The position numbers were made by a program, and so were the translations under genes. Below, piece by piece: positions 1 to 8,023 of a stretch of DNA of 64,000 bases (positions are counted from its first letter, which is position 1; each line of letters opens with the position of its first letter). Location: positions 62,001-126,000 of the IMG/VR virus record IMGVR_UViG_3300017917_003893. One strand, written 5' to 3'. Source of the stretch: a virus. Below the pieces are notes generated by a model, which was not told where the DNA came from, did no database searches, and saw only the letters and a list, made by a program, of their open reading frames with translations.

Positions 1-143
1 TTAACTTTATCTAAATGTAAAGAAGTGTGAGTATTTTTTTTATAAATGAATATTTCTTTTTCTTGTACTGTTAGAGATGCGTTACCGTTCGTTGAAAACT
101 CTATTTGTCCTTCAAACACATCTCCCTCTTTTAATTCTATCAT
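1..143 (-). CDS. Hypothetical protein, cut by the left edge
   Basis: An ATG at 143 on the minus strand opens a frame that stays open for 47 codons to the window edge. The visible protein begins MIELKEGDVFEGQIEF and looks like a small beta-rich domain. No family is recognised. It lies 14 bp downstream of the zinc-ribbon gene on the same strand and is probably co-transcribed with it. Confidence 0.5.
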   Translation of the reverse strand, partial: MIELKEGDVFEGQIEFSTNGNASLTVQEKEIFIYKKNTHTSLHLDKV

Positions 144-156
144 ATGAGTATTCTAT

Positions 157-552
157 TTAAGAAATCTCATTTTGTTTATCTCTCTTTGATATATTATCAA
201 CCCCATACTTCTCTATAAGAGTCTTTTTCATCTTATTTAAGACTTTTTTATTTTGTATTGGGTAGTCAACTCCAAAATTTTTTCTTAAAGTTTGTTTTCT
301 TTTAGATTCTGAACATTTTCTACAATAGTATTCTCCCCATGGGTTATCATATTTTACATAATTTTTAAAGATAACTTCTTTTTCCACACCACAACTATCA
401 CATTTACATTTTATTTTATAGTGTGATCCTTTAGACATTAATTCGATAGGTATTTTTACAATCTCTCCTATTGACACGTCATATCCTAAATCATCATAGT
501 ACTGATAATTTGATTCATTTATTTTAATTTCTATCTCTCTAGTAAGGATCAT
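157..552 (-). CDS. Zinc-ribbon protein with homing-endonuclease-type repeats
   Basis: This 131-residue protein has four cysteines arranged CKCDSCG and YCRKC near residues 48-80, which suits a zinc ribbon. They are followed by two copies of a short repeat, FGVDYPIQN and YGVDNISK, each after a lysine-rich helix. Such K..T...KYGV.N. repeats are known as DNA-binding modules attached to phage HNH or GIY-YIG endonucleases. No HNH or GIY-YIG catalytic core is visible, and the frame stops right after the second repeat. It may be a truncated homing endonuclease or a stand-alone DNA-binding protein. Confidence 0.55.
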   Translation of the reverse strand: MILTREIEIKINESNYQYYDDLGYDVSIGEIVKIPIELMSKGSHYKIKCKCDSCGVEKEVIFKNYVKYDNPWGEYYCRKCSESKRKQTLRKNFGVDYPIQNKKVLNKMKKTLIEKYGVDNISKRDKQNEIS

Positions 553-684
553 AAAAAACCGCTCAATTTCTTTTATTTATTAATTTTTTCTTTCTTCCTC
601 ATGGTTTTTATAGAATATAGTTCCCGTTTGAAACATGAGTTGTCTATAAAAAATCCATCTTAAAAAAAAGGCGGTTTTTCATCG

Positions 685-695
685 AATATATATAC
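685..695 (+). promoter_or_regulatory. Late-type promoter motif (AATATATATAC)
   Basis: An AATATATATAC element lies 30 bp before the protease-scaffold start. The same TTTAATATATAC-like word precedes many genes here and is compared in the findings with the T4 late promoter TATAAATA. Confidence 0.5.
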
Positions 696-724
696 TCTAT
701 ATTTTAAAAAATAAATACATTTAA

Positions 725-2869
725 ATGAAACCAGTTTTAATCGTAGAAAATTCAACTAACGCTCTTATTAGAGAGAACGCTAGTTCTGGTAAGAAGGATT
801 ATGTTCTTGGTGGTACATTCACAGAATTTGGAGTAAAAAACCGTAATGAAAGAATTTATACTGCTGAAAAATTCCTTCCTGCTCTTCAAGAGCTTAATGA
901 AAGAATAACCAACCTAGGTGTTGTTTATGGTGAGTTTGATCACCCAGATGTTTTTGACACATCTCTTTCAAGAGCTTCTCACATAATCACAAAAGCAAAC
1001 TATGTTAAAGAATCTAACTTAGTTTCTGGTGAAATCAGATTACTTAATACTTATTGGGGTAAAGAAGCTAAGGCTTTAGTTGATGATGGTTGTCCAGTTT
1101 TCGTATCTTCAAGAGCGGCTGGTATTACTGAATCAGACGGTACTGTTTCTTTAAAGAAATTATTCACTTATGATATCGTTGCTGACCCTGGGTTTGCTTC
1201 TGCAAAGATGAGTGTTAAATCACTTAACGAGTCATTAGGATACAATGAAAACACCAACTTTAGGATATTTGAAATGTCCGATGAGTCAAAAATAAATCAA
1301 CTATTTGATATGAACAAAAATGAATTTGTAACAAAGCAACAGTTAACTGAGTATTCTCAATATTTAGTTAAAGAATTAGCTTCTACTAAGAAAGAAGTTA
1401 AGAGTGCTCTTACTAAAGGTAACCTATCGCCTAAGAAGATGGAGCAACTTTTAGAGTACTATGAAGAGTTGAATGCTACAAATGCTCAAGTTGTTAAGTA
1501 TTTAGATTACTTAGCTGAGAAAGTTCAAATTATGGTTAACGAGAACAAGTCATTGAGAGAAACAACTGACAAACTTATTAAGCATAATGACTACTTAGCA
1601 GAGAATTTAGAAAAAGCTGTTAACTACACTGAGTATTTAGCTGAAAACTTAGACAAGAACATTGAATATTCTGAGTATTTAGCTGAGAACTTAGATAAGA
1701 ACATTTCTTATGCTGAGTACATCGCTGAAAATCTTGATAAGAACATTTCTTATTCAGAATACTTAGCTGAAAATCTTGATAAAAATATTGAATACTCTGA
1801 GTATTTAGCTGAGAATTTAGATAAGAATATCGCTTACTCTGAATATATCGCTGAAAACCTAGACAAAAATATCGCTTACTCTGAGTATATCGCTGAACAT
1901 GTTGATAACTCAATTGCATATTCTGAATATTTAGCAGAACATGTTGAAGGTAACATCGCTTACTCTGAATACATTGCTGAACATTTAGATGATAATATCG
2001 CTTACTCTGAATACATCGCTGAAAACTTAGACAAATCTATTAGCTATGCTGGTATGATTGCTGAGAAATTAAACACAAAACTTTCTGGTAAATTAAATGA
2101 ATCTTGGGAAGAAGAAGAAGCTTTCCCTACATTAAATGCAGCAGGTTTCGAATCTCACGATGAAGAGGAAGAAGTATGTGGTCCAGATGCTGAAGAAGAA
2201 TGTGGTCCAATGAATCAAGAAGAGGAAGAAGCAACTTATGAGAACTCACAAGAGGATGAAGAAGATTGTGGTCCAAATTCTTATGAAGAAAACAACGAAG
2301 AAGAGGAAAATGAAGAAGAAGTACACAACTATGAAGTTAGTGGTAACTCTGATTCTGAATTATCTGAATCTATTGATAAATTAATTGAAGAAGCTAAAAA
2401 ACGTAAAGTTTCTGAATCAAGTGACTTGAACTTCTTAAAGTTCTTAAATAAGTCGCAAGTAGATAGTTTCTATGCTTTGTCTGATGAAGACCAAGAGGCT
2501 GTTAAATTTCACATAAGCGAAAGAAATTACTTCACATCTAAAGATGTGTTAAGCCTAATCGCAGAAGCTCTATCAACAAAAAACGAAACTCTTGAAGAAA
2601 GAGTAATCAGATTAATGCCTGAAAACGTTAAGGCTATCTGGGGTCAAATGAACGAATCAGCTAAAAAATCTATCTTATCACAAGCTAGACTTTACCCAGC
2701 TGAAGTTTTAATGACTGAATCACAAGTTGAGCATTTCTGGTTAACTAGAAATCTCAAGAAAAATGAGTCTGTAACTAAAAAGTTAGTAGCTCACGAAAGT
2801 TTAATACAAGAAGATAAACTTTCTGATAATGATGTTACTGCTATTATGGAAAGATTCAAAAACATTTAA
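725..2869 (+). CDS. Prohead protease (gp21-like) fused to scaffold core (gp22-like)
   Basis: Residues 1-165 match the T4 gp21 prohead protease: FGVKNRNERIY, then the catalytic His in GEFDHPD (H73) and the catalytic Ser in VSSRAAG (S128/S129). The enzyme degrades the scaffold and trims head proteins during capsid maturation. Residues 288-455 are twelve near-identical 14-residue repeats of the type YSEYLAENLDKNI, predicted helical or coiled coil. They are followed by a Glu-rich stretch with three CGP motifs and a C-terminal domain to residue 714. In T4 the protease and scaffold (gp22) are separate genes, so this is a fusion. Alternative internal starts for a scaffold-only product exist (for example near 1274) but cannot be confirmed. 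The gene sits directly upstream of the capsid gene, as in T4. Confidence 0.88.
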   Translation: MKPVLIVENSTNALIRENASSGKKDYVLGGTFTEFGVKNRNERIYTAEKFLPALQELNERITNLGVVYGEFDHPDVFDTSLSRASHIITKANYVKESNLVSGEIRLLNTYWGKEAKALVDDGCPVFVSSRAAGITESDGTVSLKKLFTYDIVADPGFASAKMSVKSLNESLGYNENTNFRIFEMSDESKINQLFDMNKNEFVTKQQLTEYSQYLVKELASTKKEVKSALTKGNLSPKKMEQLLEYYEELNATNAQVVKYLDYLAEKVQIMVNENKSLRETTDKLIKHNDYLAENLEKAVNYTEYLAENLDKNIEYSEYLAENLDKNISYAEYIAENLDKNISYSEYLAENLDKNIEYSEYLAENLDKNIAYSEYIAENLDKNIAYSEYIAEHVDNSIAYSEYLAEHVEGNIAYSEYIAEHLDDNIAYSEYIAENLDKSISYAGMIAEKLNTKLSGKLNESWEEEEAFPTLNAAGFESHDEEEEVCGPDAEEECGPMNQEEEEATYENSQEDEEDCGPNSYEENNEEEENEEEVHNYEVSGNSDSELSESIDKLIEEAKKRKVSESSDLNFLKFLNKSQVDSFYALSDEDQEAVKFHISERNYFTSKDVLSLIAEALSTKNETLEERVIRLMPENVKAIWGQMNESAKKSILSQARLYPAEVLMTESQVEHFWLTRNLKKNESVTKKLVAHESLIQEDKLSDNDVTAIMERFKNI
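1586..2089 (+). repeat. Twelve 42-bp coding repeats in the scaffold
   Basis: Twelve tandem 42-bp units encode 14-residue repeats of the form Y-[ST]-E-Y-[LI]-A-E-[NH]-L-D-K-N-I-x. Units differ mostly at synonymous positions, which points to purifying selection on the protein. Each unit carries [LI]-A-E, a hydrophobic-x-Glu sequence like those cut by T4-type prohead proteases. Confidence 0.9.
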
Positions 2870-2911
2870 TCTATAAAAAATCCACACTTGAAAAAATCAA
2901 GAAAATAAAGG

Positions 2912-2922
2912 ATTATATATAG
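2912..2922 (+). promoter_or_regulatory. Late-type promoter motif before the capsid gene
   Basis: ATTATATATAG lies 28 bp upstream of the capsid ATG, followed by an A-rich leader with no Shine-Dalgarno sequence. Strong expression of the capsid gene from its own promoter would be expected. Confidence 0.45.
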
Positions 2923-2949
2923 ATCACAAAAAAAAATTAAAAACAAATT

Positions 2950-4623
2950 ATGTCACACATTAGAATAGACAAATCAAAAGCAGTTAAGAAATGGGCTCCG
3001 GTTCTTGAGAACATGGGCGTTTCAACTGAAAGAGTTGAGTGGATGTCAGAAATGGCTGAGTACCATTCAATCAACGAGAACGCATATGTTAATGCTGCTA
3101 ACGTAGCAGGTATGGGTGCTGTTCTTAACCCAGTATTAGGTAGTTTACCTGGTAATGTAACTGGTAACGGTAACGTAGCTGGTTCTGGTGATGTAGGTCA
3201 AAACTTACTTCCAGTAGCTATGAAAATTGCTGCTCAAACAATCGGTTTAGATTTAGTAGCAGTTAAACCAACTCCAGGTCCAAAAATCGACTTACTTTAT
3301 ATTGACTTCCAATATGATGATGTTGATTCTTCAGTAAATGAAAGACCTCAAGTTTTCAAAATCAACGCTGCTACTAACTTAGATGCAGTTGAGACAGTTT
3401 TAGGTCTTCAGTTAGTATCTAAAGGTATCACTGAAACTCAAGGTGGTTTAGCAGGTGGTAGATTATTCTGTGGTATCACAGCTTCTGCTACTTTCACAGC
3501 TACCGAGCCTGCAACTAAAACAGGTTGGGTTGAGTTCTTAGGTTTCTCTCGTATCGATGGTTTCCCAATGTTTAGAGCTTACAGACAAGCTAATACAGCT
3601 GGTCAAGCTAACTACTTTGCGTTTGATGCTACATTAAACACATTCTCAAATGATAGAACATCTACAATTGCTTCTCAAATCGCAAGCATCGGTACTCAAT
3701 CAACTGGTGGTAGTGTTTCAATCGAGTTAGTATCTGCTCTTGAAGACCACATCCCTGGTTTCTCTGCAAACTGGACTTCTGCTGCTTCAGGTCAAGCTGC
3801 TGGTCAATACCCAATGGGTCGTTTAGCTGATGACCAATCATATGCTGGTGTTATCGGTCCAAAAATTTCTTCTAAATCAGTTGCTGTTGGTACTATCGAA
3901 GTATCTTCTGCTCTTAGAAGAACTGAAATCGAAGATATTAAAGCTAACACAGGTATGGATATTGTTCAAAAAATGGAATCTATCCTTGTTAACGAATTAT
4001 CTCAAACAATTTCTAAGCAAATCGTTGCTAAGATTTTTGAAATGGGTGATCTTAACAGATCTTCAGCTCCTACATTTGGTGCTTCTGCTACTATCACTGG
4101 TCAAACTATCTTTGACTTAGATACAGCTTATGTAACTAACGGTCCTGGTGGTGAAACTACTCACGCTGTTCAACGTAAGTTAATCACTAAGATTGCTCAC
4201 GCTTCGAACTTCATCGCTACTGAAGGTCGTGTTGGTCCTGCTCAATACCTTATCACAAACGGAGGTCTTGCTGCTGCTTTACAAGATATCGCTGGTTACA
4301 CAATTAACCCAGTTAAATCTAAATTAAACGGACAAGGACAACTTTACCCAGTAGGTTCAATCGGTGATATTTCAATCTATGTTGACCCATACATGAAGTA
4401 CAACGATAACAGAATCGTTCTTGGTAGAAAGAACAATCCTGACCAACCAGGTATCATTTTCGTACCTTACTTAATGGCTCAGTCTATCTCAGTTATCTCT
4501 GAAGCTACATTCGCACCAAGAATGTTGTTACGTTCAAGATATGCTGTAACTGAAGTTGGTTGGTTCCCACAAAAACAATATATGACTATCAAAGTTAAAG
4601 ATAGCGCAAGCTACCTTAACTAA
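2950..4623 (+). CDS. Major capsid protein (gp23-like)
   Basis: This 557-residue protein has gp23 hallmarks in order. They are an N-terminal KKWAPVLENMGV segment, a central helix pair (EVSSALRRTEIEDIKANTG ... LVNELSQTISKQIVAKIF), the SNFIATEGRVGPAQYLITNG segment, IYVDPYMKYNDNRIVLG, and a C-terminal FAPRMLLRSRYAVTEVGWF. A hydrophobic-x-Glu site, I41-N-E43, lies where T4 gp23 is trimmed, so the mature protein probably starts near residue 44. Codon choice is noticeably less AT-biased than in neighbouring genes (many GCT, GGT, ATC codons), as expected for a very highly expressed gene. It is followed by a strong terminator. Confidence 0.93.
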   Translation: MSHIRIDKSKAVKKWAPVLENMGVSTERVEWMSEMAEYHSINENAYVNAANVAGMGAVLNPVLGSLPGNVTGNGNVAGSGDVGQNLLPVAMKIAAQTIGLDLVAVKPTPGPKIDLLYIDFQYDDVDSSVNERPQVFKINAATNLDAVETVLGLQLVSKGITETQGGLAGGRLFCGITASATFTATEPATKTGWVEFLGFSRIDGFPMFRAYRQANTAGQANYFAFDATLNTFSNDRTSTIASQIASIGTQSTGGSVSIELVSALEDHIPGFSANWTSAASGQAAGQYPMGRLADDQSYAGVIGPKISSKSVAVGTIEVSSALRRTEIEDIKANTGMDIVQKMESILVNELSQTISKQIVAKIFEMGDLNRSSAPTFGASATITGQTIFDLDTAYVTNGPGGETTHAVQRKLITKIAHASNFIATEGRVGPAQYLITNGGLAAALQDIAGYTINPVKSKLNGQGQLYPVGSIGDISIYVDPYMKYNDNRIVLGRKNNPDQPGIIFVPYLMAQSISVISEATFAPRMLLRSRYAVTEVGWFPQKQYMTIKVKDSASYLN

Positions 4624-4641
4624 TAGTTAAGCATATTAAAG

Positions 4642-4668
4642 AAAAAAGACCCTTAATGGGTCTTTTTT
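4642..4668 (+). terminator. Rho-independent terminator after the capsid gene
   Basis: AAAAGACCC and GGGTCTTTT form a hairpin with loop TTAAT, followed by a T run. It isolates the capsid transcript from the next gene. Confidence 0.9.
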
Positions 4669-4688
4669 CATTTTAAATAGTTTTATAA

Positions 4689-4699
4689 TTAATATATAC
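4689..4699 (+). promoter_or_regulatory. Late-type promoter motif TTAATATATAC
   Basis: The motif ends only 3 bp before the ATG at 4703. If it is a -10 element, transcription starts at or within the start codon and the mRNA is leaderless. Confidence 0.5.
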
Positions 4700-4702
4700 A
4701 CT

Positions 4703-5092
4703 ATGATAAAGAATTTCAAATTATTTAATGAAGGTAAAAAGGAAAAATTTCCTAATATTCAAAAATTAGACATAGATGGCTTTGTAGTTTATGTTGGAAA
4801 AGATGCTAAGTCAAACGACCATTTAACATTTAATGTTGCTGATAAAGAAGATATTTGGATGCATGTTAAAGGTGTTCCAGGAAGCCATGTTGTTATTCGT
4901 GTTAGAGAAAATTTACCTACAGAAACTGTTATTAAATCTGCTGCTTTATTGGCTAAAAAGAATAGTAAAGCATCTAAGGAAAATAGTGCAACTGTTGTTT
5001 ATTGTCAAAGAAGGTTTGTTAAAAAAGAATCAGGTATGAACGATGGTCAAGTTAAAGTTGATTATACTAATTCTTATCAAATTGTAGTTTAA
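4703..5092 (+). CDS. Stand-alone NFACT-R (DUF814) domain protein, head-targeted candidate
   Basis: Residues about 25-129 match the NFACT-R domain of RqcH/NEMF. The signatures are DIWMHVKGVPGSHVVIR, then a helix of small residues and lysines (SAALLAKKNSKAS), then CQRRFVKKESG. In RqcH this domain contacts RNA in stalled-ribosome quality control. The other NFACT parts are absent, so this is a minimal 129-residue version. The N-terminus MIKNFKLFNEGK fits the shared head-targeting pattern with a possible cleavage after LFNE. Inferred role: delivered with the DNA to act on host ribosomes or RNA. Confidence 0.75.
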   Translation: MIKNFKLFNEGKKEKFPNIQKLDIDGFVVYVGKDAKSNDHLTFNVADKEDIWMHVKGVPGSHVVIRVRENLPTETVIKSAALLAKKNSKASKENSATVVYCQRRFVKKESGMNDGQVKVDYTNSYQIVV

Positions 5093-5094
5093 TA

Positions 5095-5106
5095 TTTAAT
5101 ATATAC
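5095..5106 (+). promoter_or_regulatory. Late-type promoter motif TTTAATATATAC
   Basis: A full match to the recurrent word, 20 bp before the peptidase start codon. It probably drives the two-gene unit 5127-6988. Confidence 0.5.
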
Positions 5107-5126
5107 AATAATAAAATAACAAAGAG

Positions 5127-6533
5127 ATGGATAAATTATTAAGATATAATCAAATATTTGAAGCTGGTACTCAATCAGTCTCCGCTTCAAATGACCAAGT
5201 TAGAGTTAAGTTTACTCAAGATTTACATGATATTCTTAAAGTATTAGAAGATGAGAATAGTTATATAGCCTTTGAAATGCTTTGGTTAAATGAACCAAAT
5301 TCTAAATACTATAATGGATTAAAAATAGGTAAGGTTGATGTGTCTAAAACAAAATCCTGCTTAGATGTTACTATAGGTGAGAAGGTTCATCCTATGAAAA
5401 TAGAAAATTTTATTAAATTTTATTTTAAAAATTACTTTCAAGCCTCAGATATATCTGAATTCATTGAACAATATGATATTTTAGCTGGTGGTGGTTCTAT
5501 TGAAGACCACAGAGTTAAGATAACACCTGAGCCTTTTAGTTATAATCCAACTGATGTTAGAAGTACATTTATATCTTTAGTAACTAAAACTTATCCACAT
5601 GGTCATGAAGAAGAAGTTATGCAGTTTATGCCAAAACTTGATAAAGATTCTGTTGGTAATTATTATAAAATAATAGGTGAAAATCCAACAACTATGTTTA
5701 CATCTCACTTAGATACTGCTGATAGAAAACAAGGTATTACTAAACTCTTTAGTATGAAAGATGAAAATGGTGATGAAATAATATACACTGATGGATCTAC
5801 TATATTAGGTGCTGATGATAAATCTGGAGTTGCTGTTATGTTATACATGATGGCTAATAATGTTCCGGGTTTATATTATTTCTTTATGGGTGAAGAAAGA
5901 GGTGGTATTGGTTCTGGTTTATTATCATCAGTTTATGAACAAACACCATATTTGAAGGATATTAAAAGATGTGTTTCTTTTGATAGAAGAGATGTTCGTT
6001 CTGTTATTACATCTCAATTAGGTAGAGTTTGTTGTTCTAATCAATTTGGAACAGCTCTTTGTGAACAATATAATAAACAAGGTCTTAATCTTTCTTTAGA
6101 CCCTACTGGTATTTACACAGATTCTGCTTCATTTTTAGAACAAATACCTGAGTGTACTAATATATCTGTTGGATATTACAATGAACATACAGGTAAAGAA
6201 AAACAAAATATTAGTTATTTAGAAAGATTGGCTAAGGCTAGTGTATTAGTTGATTGGAATTCATTACCTACAGTTAGAAAAATAGGTGTAGATGAAGAGA
6301 TAATTAGAAAGTACAGTAAACTAATAAATGATATAAAAGCTAGTCCTTTTGGTATAGATGTTAAGATTACAGCTGAAGAAGGTGGTGGTACTGTTATTAG
6401 ATGTGATTTAGAAGATGGTCAAATAGATGATACATATGAATCTTTATCAACTTTACAATTCTTGTTAAATAAACATAAAGTAAATCAAACAGTTTACTTT
6501 GACGGAGAATATATAAAAATAGATTTATCGTAA
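5127..6533 (+). CDS. M20/M28/M42-type zinc peptidase, head-targeted candidate
   Basis: Residues 145-380 form a di-zinc aminopeptidase-like domain. Metal-binding candidates are H194/D196 in SHLDTAD, D230 in GADDKSG, E256/E257 in MGEERGGIGSG, D286 in SFDRRD and H354 in NEHTG. The first 135 residues are an extra domain of unknown role, starting with MDKLLRYNQIFEAG, which fits the head-targeting pattern with cleavage after IFE. A shorter paralogue at 22122-23222 lacks that domain. The stop overlaps the start of the next gene (TAATG). Substrate unknown. Confidence 0.8.
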   Translation: MDKLLRYNQIFEAGTQSVSASNDQVRVKFTQDLHDILKVLEDENSYIAFEMLWLNEPNSKYYNGLKIGKVDVSKTKSCLDVTIGEKVHPMKIENFIKFYFKNYFQASDISEFIEQYDILAGGGSIEDHRVKITPEPFSYNPTDVRSTFISLVTKTYPHGHEEEVMQFMPKLDKDSVGNYYKIIGENPTTMFTSHLDTADRKQGITKLFSMKDENGDEIIYTDGSTILGADDKSGVAVMLYMMANNVPGLYYFFMGEERGGIGSGLLSSVYEQTPYLKDIKRCVSFDRRDVRSVITSQLGRVCCSNQFGTALCEQYNKQGLNLSLDPTGIYTDSASFLEQIPECTNISVGYYNEHTGKEKQNISYLERLAKASVLVDWNSLPTVRKIGVDEEIIRKYSKLINDIKASPFGIDVKITAEEGGGTVIRCDLEDGQIDDTYESLSTLQFLLNKHKVNQTVYFDGEYIKIDLS

Positions 6534-6988
6534 TGAAACTTAAAAAATTTAACTTATTTCAAGAAAGAGAAGGATTTGATGACATCTATGATTATGATGA
6601 TTATGGTGATGGTGATTATGGTGATGAATTTTCAACTGATGATAAAGAGTATGATCCAAATGAAGATGAAGACTCTGATGATATGGAGCACCTTTGTTAT
6701 TTACTTAGACAGATGATGTACAATTCGGGAATTGATGATGTTTCTGTAGAAAGTAGAGGACTAGATATATCTATTTCTGTTCAATTTAATAGAAAAGAAC
6801 AACTTAAAGATATAGTTAAAACTTTTGGTGTTATTAAAAAGATTAAGAGAGATATACTTGCTCAGTATGAAGACTCTTATGAGATTTGGGAAACAAAAAA
6901 AGGTAGTCCAGTAATCACATTTGATTTTAATTATGATGATGGTAATACTGAAAAATCATCTGATGGTGATGGTGATTATCCTTGGTAA
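6533..6988 (+). CDS. Acidic head-targeted candidate, unknown function
   Basis: The protein is 151 residues and very acidic, with tyrosine/aspartate-rich stretches (YDYDDYGDGDYGDEF) at the start and a GDGDYPW end. Its first residues, MKLKKFNLFQEREG, match the shared head-targeting pattern with a possible cut after LFQE. The middle (residues 50-130) looks like a small alpha/beta domain. It is translationally coupled to the peptidase through a TAATG overlap. No family is recognised. Confidence 0.7.
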   Translation: MKLKKFNLFQEREGFDDIYDYDDYGDGDYGDEFSTDDKEYDPNEDEDSDDMEHLCYLLRQMMYNSGIDDVSVESRGLDISISVQFNRKEQLKDIVKTFGVIKKIKRDILAQYEDSYEIWETKKGSPVITFDFNYDDGNTEKSSDGDGDYPW

Positions 6989-7023
6989 TTAATTTTTTTC
7001 TAAACTTTTTGCTATTTTAAGAT

Positions 7024-7034
7024 ATTATATATAC
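7024..7034 (+). promoter_or_regulatory. Late-type promoter motif before the tmRNA
   Basis: ATTATATATAC lies 25 bp before the predicted tmRNA 5' end. The tmRNA therefore appears to have a phage promoter of its own. Confidence 0.45.
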
Positions 7035-7058
7035 ATTTGTAGTATAATTAACACACTT

Positions 7059-7438
7059 GGGGATGTTTTAGAATTGATTTGCGGGATGGTGGTGATTATG
7101 CAGGTATCGGCTGGTTAAGTATCCGATTAATAAATTAAGTGACGAATTTGTAAACGGCAACGTTAATGAAGTAGCAAGCAAAGAAGATTTAGTATTTGCT
7201 CTACAAAACAACATGCTCTTGGTAGAAGAGCCAGCAACTGTCTAACAACAGTTACTGTTCAAAAAATTCTCCAACCTGTCTCACACAGGAATAAAAGGGT
7301 GAAATGGTTTTTTGTTACTTATTAGAGTTTTTCAAAAAAAGTAAATATTTCGTAAGTTTAGAAAAAGTTACTATGCCTGTGAATGAATAATTATTAACAA
7401 CCGAAAAAGACACCAGGGGCAGTACCTGGTCATCTCCA
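7059..7438 (+). ncRNA. ssrA: tmRNA with an unusual long tag
   Basis: The 5' end GGGGATG (7059-7065) pairs with CATCTCC (7431-7437) and includes the G3-U70 wobble that specifies alanine charging. CAGGTA near 7100 pairs with TGCCTG near 7374 as helix 2. A tag frame runs from about GTA 7150, through AAC GGC, to TAA 7243, and the stop lies in the loop of an AACTG/CAGTT hairpin, as in tmRNA helix 5. The tag is about 30 residues and ends EEPATV, whereas bacterial tags are usually 8-15 residues ending ALAA or similar. The T arm has stem ACCAGG/CCTGGT with loop GGCAGTA, which lacks the usual TTCRA. CCA is not encoded. The role of tmRNA is to rescue stalled ribosomes by trans-translation. Confidence 0.85.
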
Positions 7439-7443
7439 CAACA

Positions 7444-7468
7444 GTCCACTCTCAGAGTGGACTTTTTT
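7444..7468 (+). terminator. Terminator after the tmRNA
   Basis: GTCCACTC and GAGTGGAC form an 8-bp hairpin with loop TCA, followed by six Ts. It lies 6 bp past the mature tmRNA end. Confidence 0.9.
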
Positions 7469-7504
7469 ATTTTAAACAATTTAAGTTATTATAATATAAT
7501 TATT

Positions 7505-8023
7505 ATGATTAATAAATTTGAAGGTAGATTTCGTTTCCTATCAAACTTTTATCCTTGTAAAATAGAACATAAAGGAATTAAATATCCTTCAGTAGAGCAT
7601 TTTTATGTTGCTATGAAAGTAACTGAGATGCAACTCTTAAATGGTATATACTATACAGCCGCTGACTTTAGAGAACTTATATCAAAAATATCAGAACCAG
7701 GTGATGTTAAAAAAATAGGTCAGCGTGTTAAAGTTAGAAAAGATTGGGATGATAAAAAGTTAGAATTTATGAATTGGTCAGTTAGAGAAAAATTTAAAGA
7801 TGAGACTCTTGCTGAAATGTTATTATCAACAGGTGATGAAGAGATAGTAGAAGGTAACTGGTGGCATGATAGATTTTGGGGAGTTTGTATCTGTCCAAAG
7901 TGTTCAAGTTCTGGTGATAATCACTTAGGAAAGATATTAATGTCAATTAGAGATGAAATAAAATTATCAAATCAAAAACCTTCAATAGAAGATTTTATAA
8001 AAGAAAAAAATAAATTAAAATAA
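7505..8023 (+). CDS. NADAR (YbiA-like) family N-glycosidase
   Basis: The 172-residue protein has NADAR family landmarks: FLSNFYPC at residues 11-18, EHFYVAMK with E31-H32, and NWWHDRFWGVC followed by GDNHLGKILM near the C-terminus. NADAR enzymes cleave N-glycosidic bonds; E. coli YbiA acts on riboflavin intermediates, and other members remove ADP-ribose from guanine in DNA or RNA. An upstream in-frame ATG at 7457 lies inside the tmRNA terminator, so the ATG at 7505 is preferred. It abuts the DNA methyltransferase gene. Counter-defence against ADP-ribosylating toxins is a reasonable inference but unproven. Confidence 0.82.
   Translation: MINKFEGRFRFLSNFYPCKIEHKGIKYPSVEHFYVAMKVTEMQLLNGIYYTAADFRELISKISEPGDVKKIGQRVKVRKDWDDKKLEFMNWSVREKFKDETLAEMLLSTGDEEIVEGNWWHDRFWGVCICPKCSSSGDNHLGKILMSIRDEIKLSNQKPSIEDFIKEKNKLK

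Noticed and set aside
1620-1919. A 99-residue minus-strand open frame over the scaffold repeats
   Set aside because: It is the antisense shadow of the 42-bp repeats; the product is itself a low-complexity repeat.
1586-2089. Possible CRISPR array
   Set aside because: The repeats are contiguous 42-bp coding units without spacers and preserve the reading frame.
3830-4120. A 96-residue open frame inside the capsid gene
   Set aside because: Leucine/serine-rich out-of-frame shadow of a strongly supported gene.
7457-7504. Upstream start extending the NADAR protein by 16 residues
   Set aside because: It lies within the tmRNA terminator and would begin inside the hairpin and T run.
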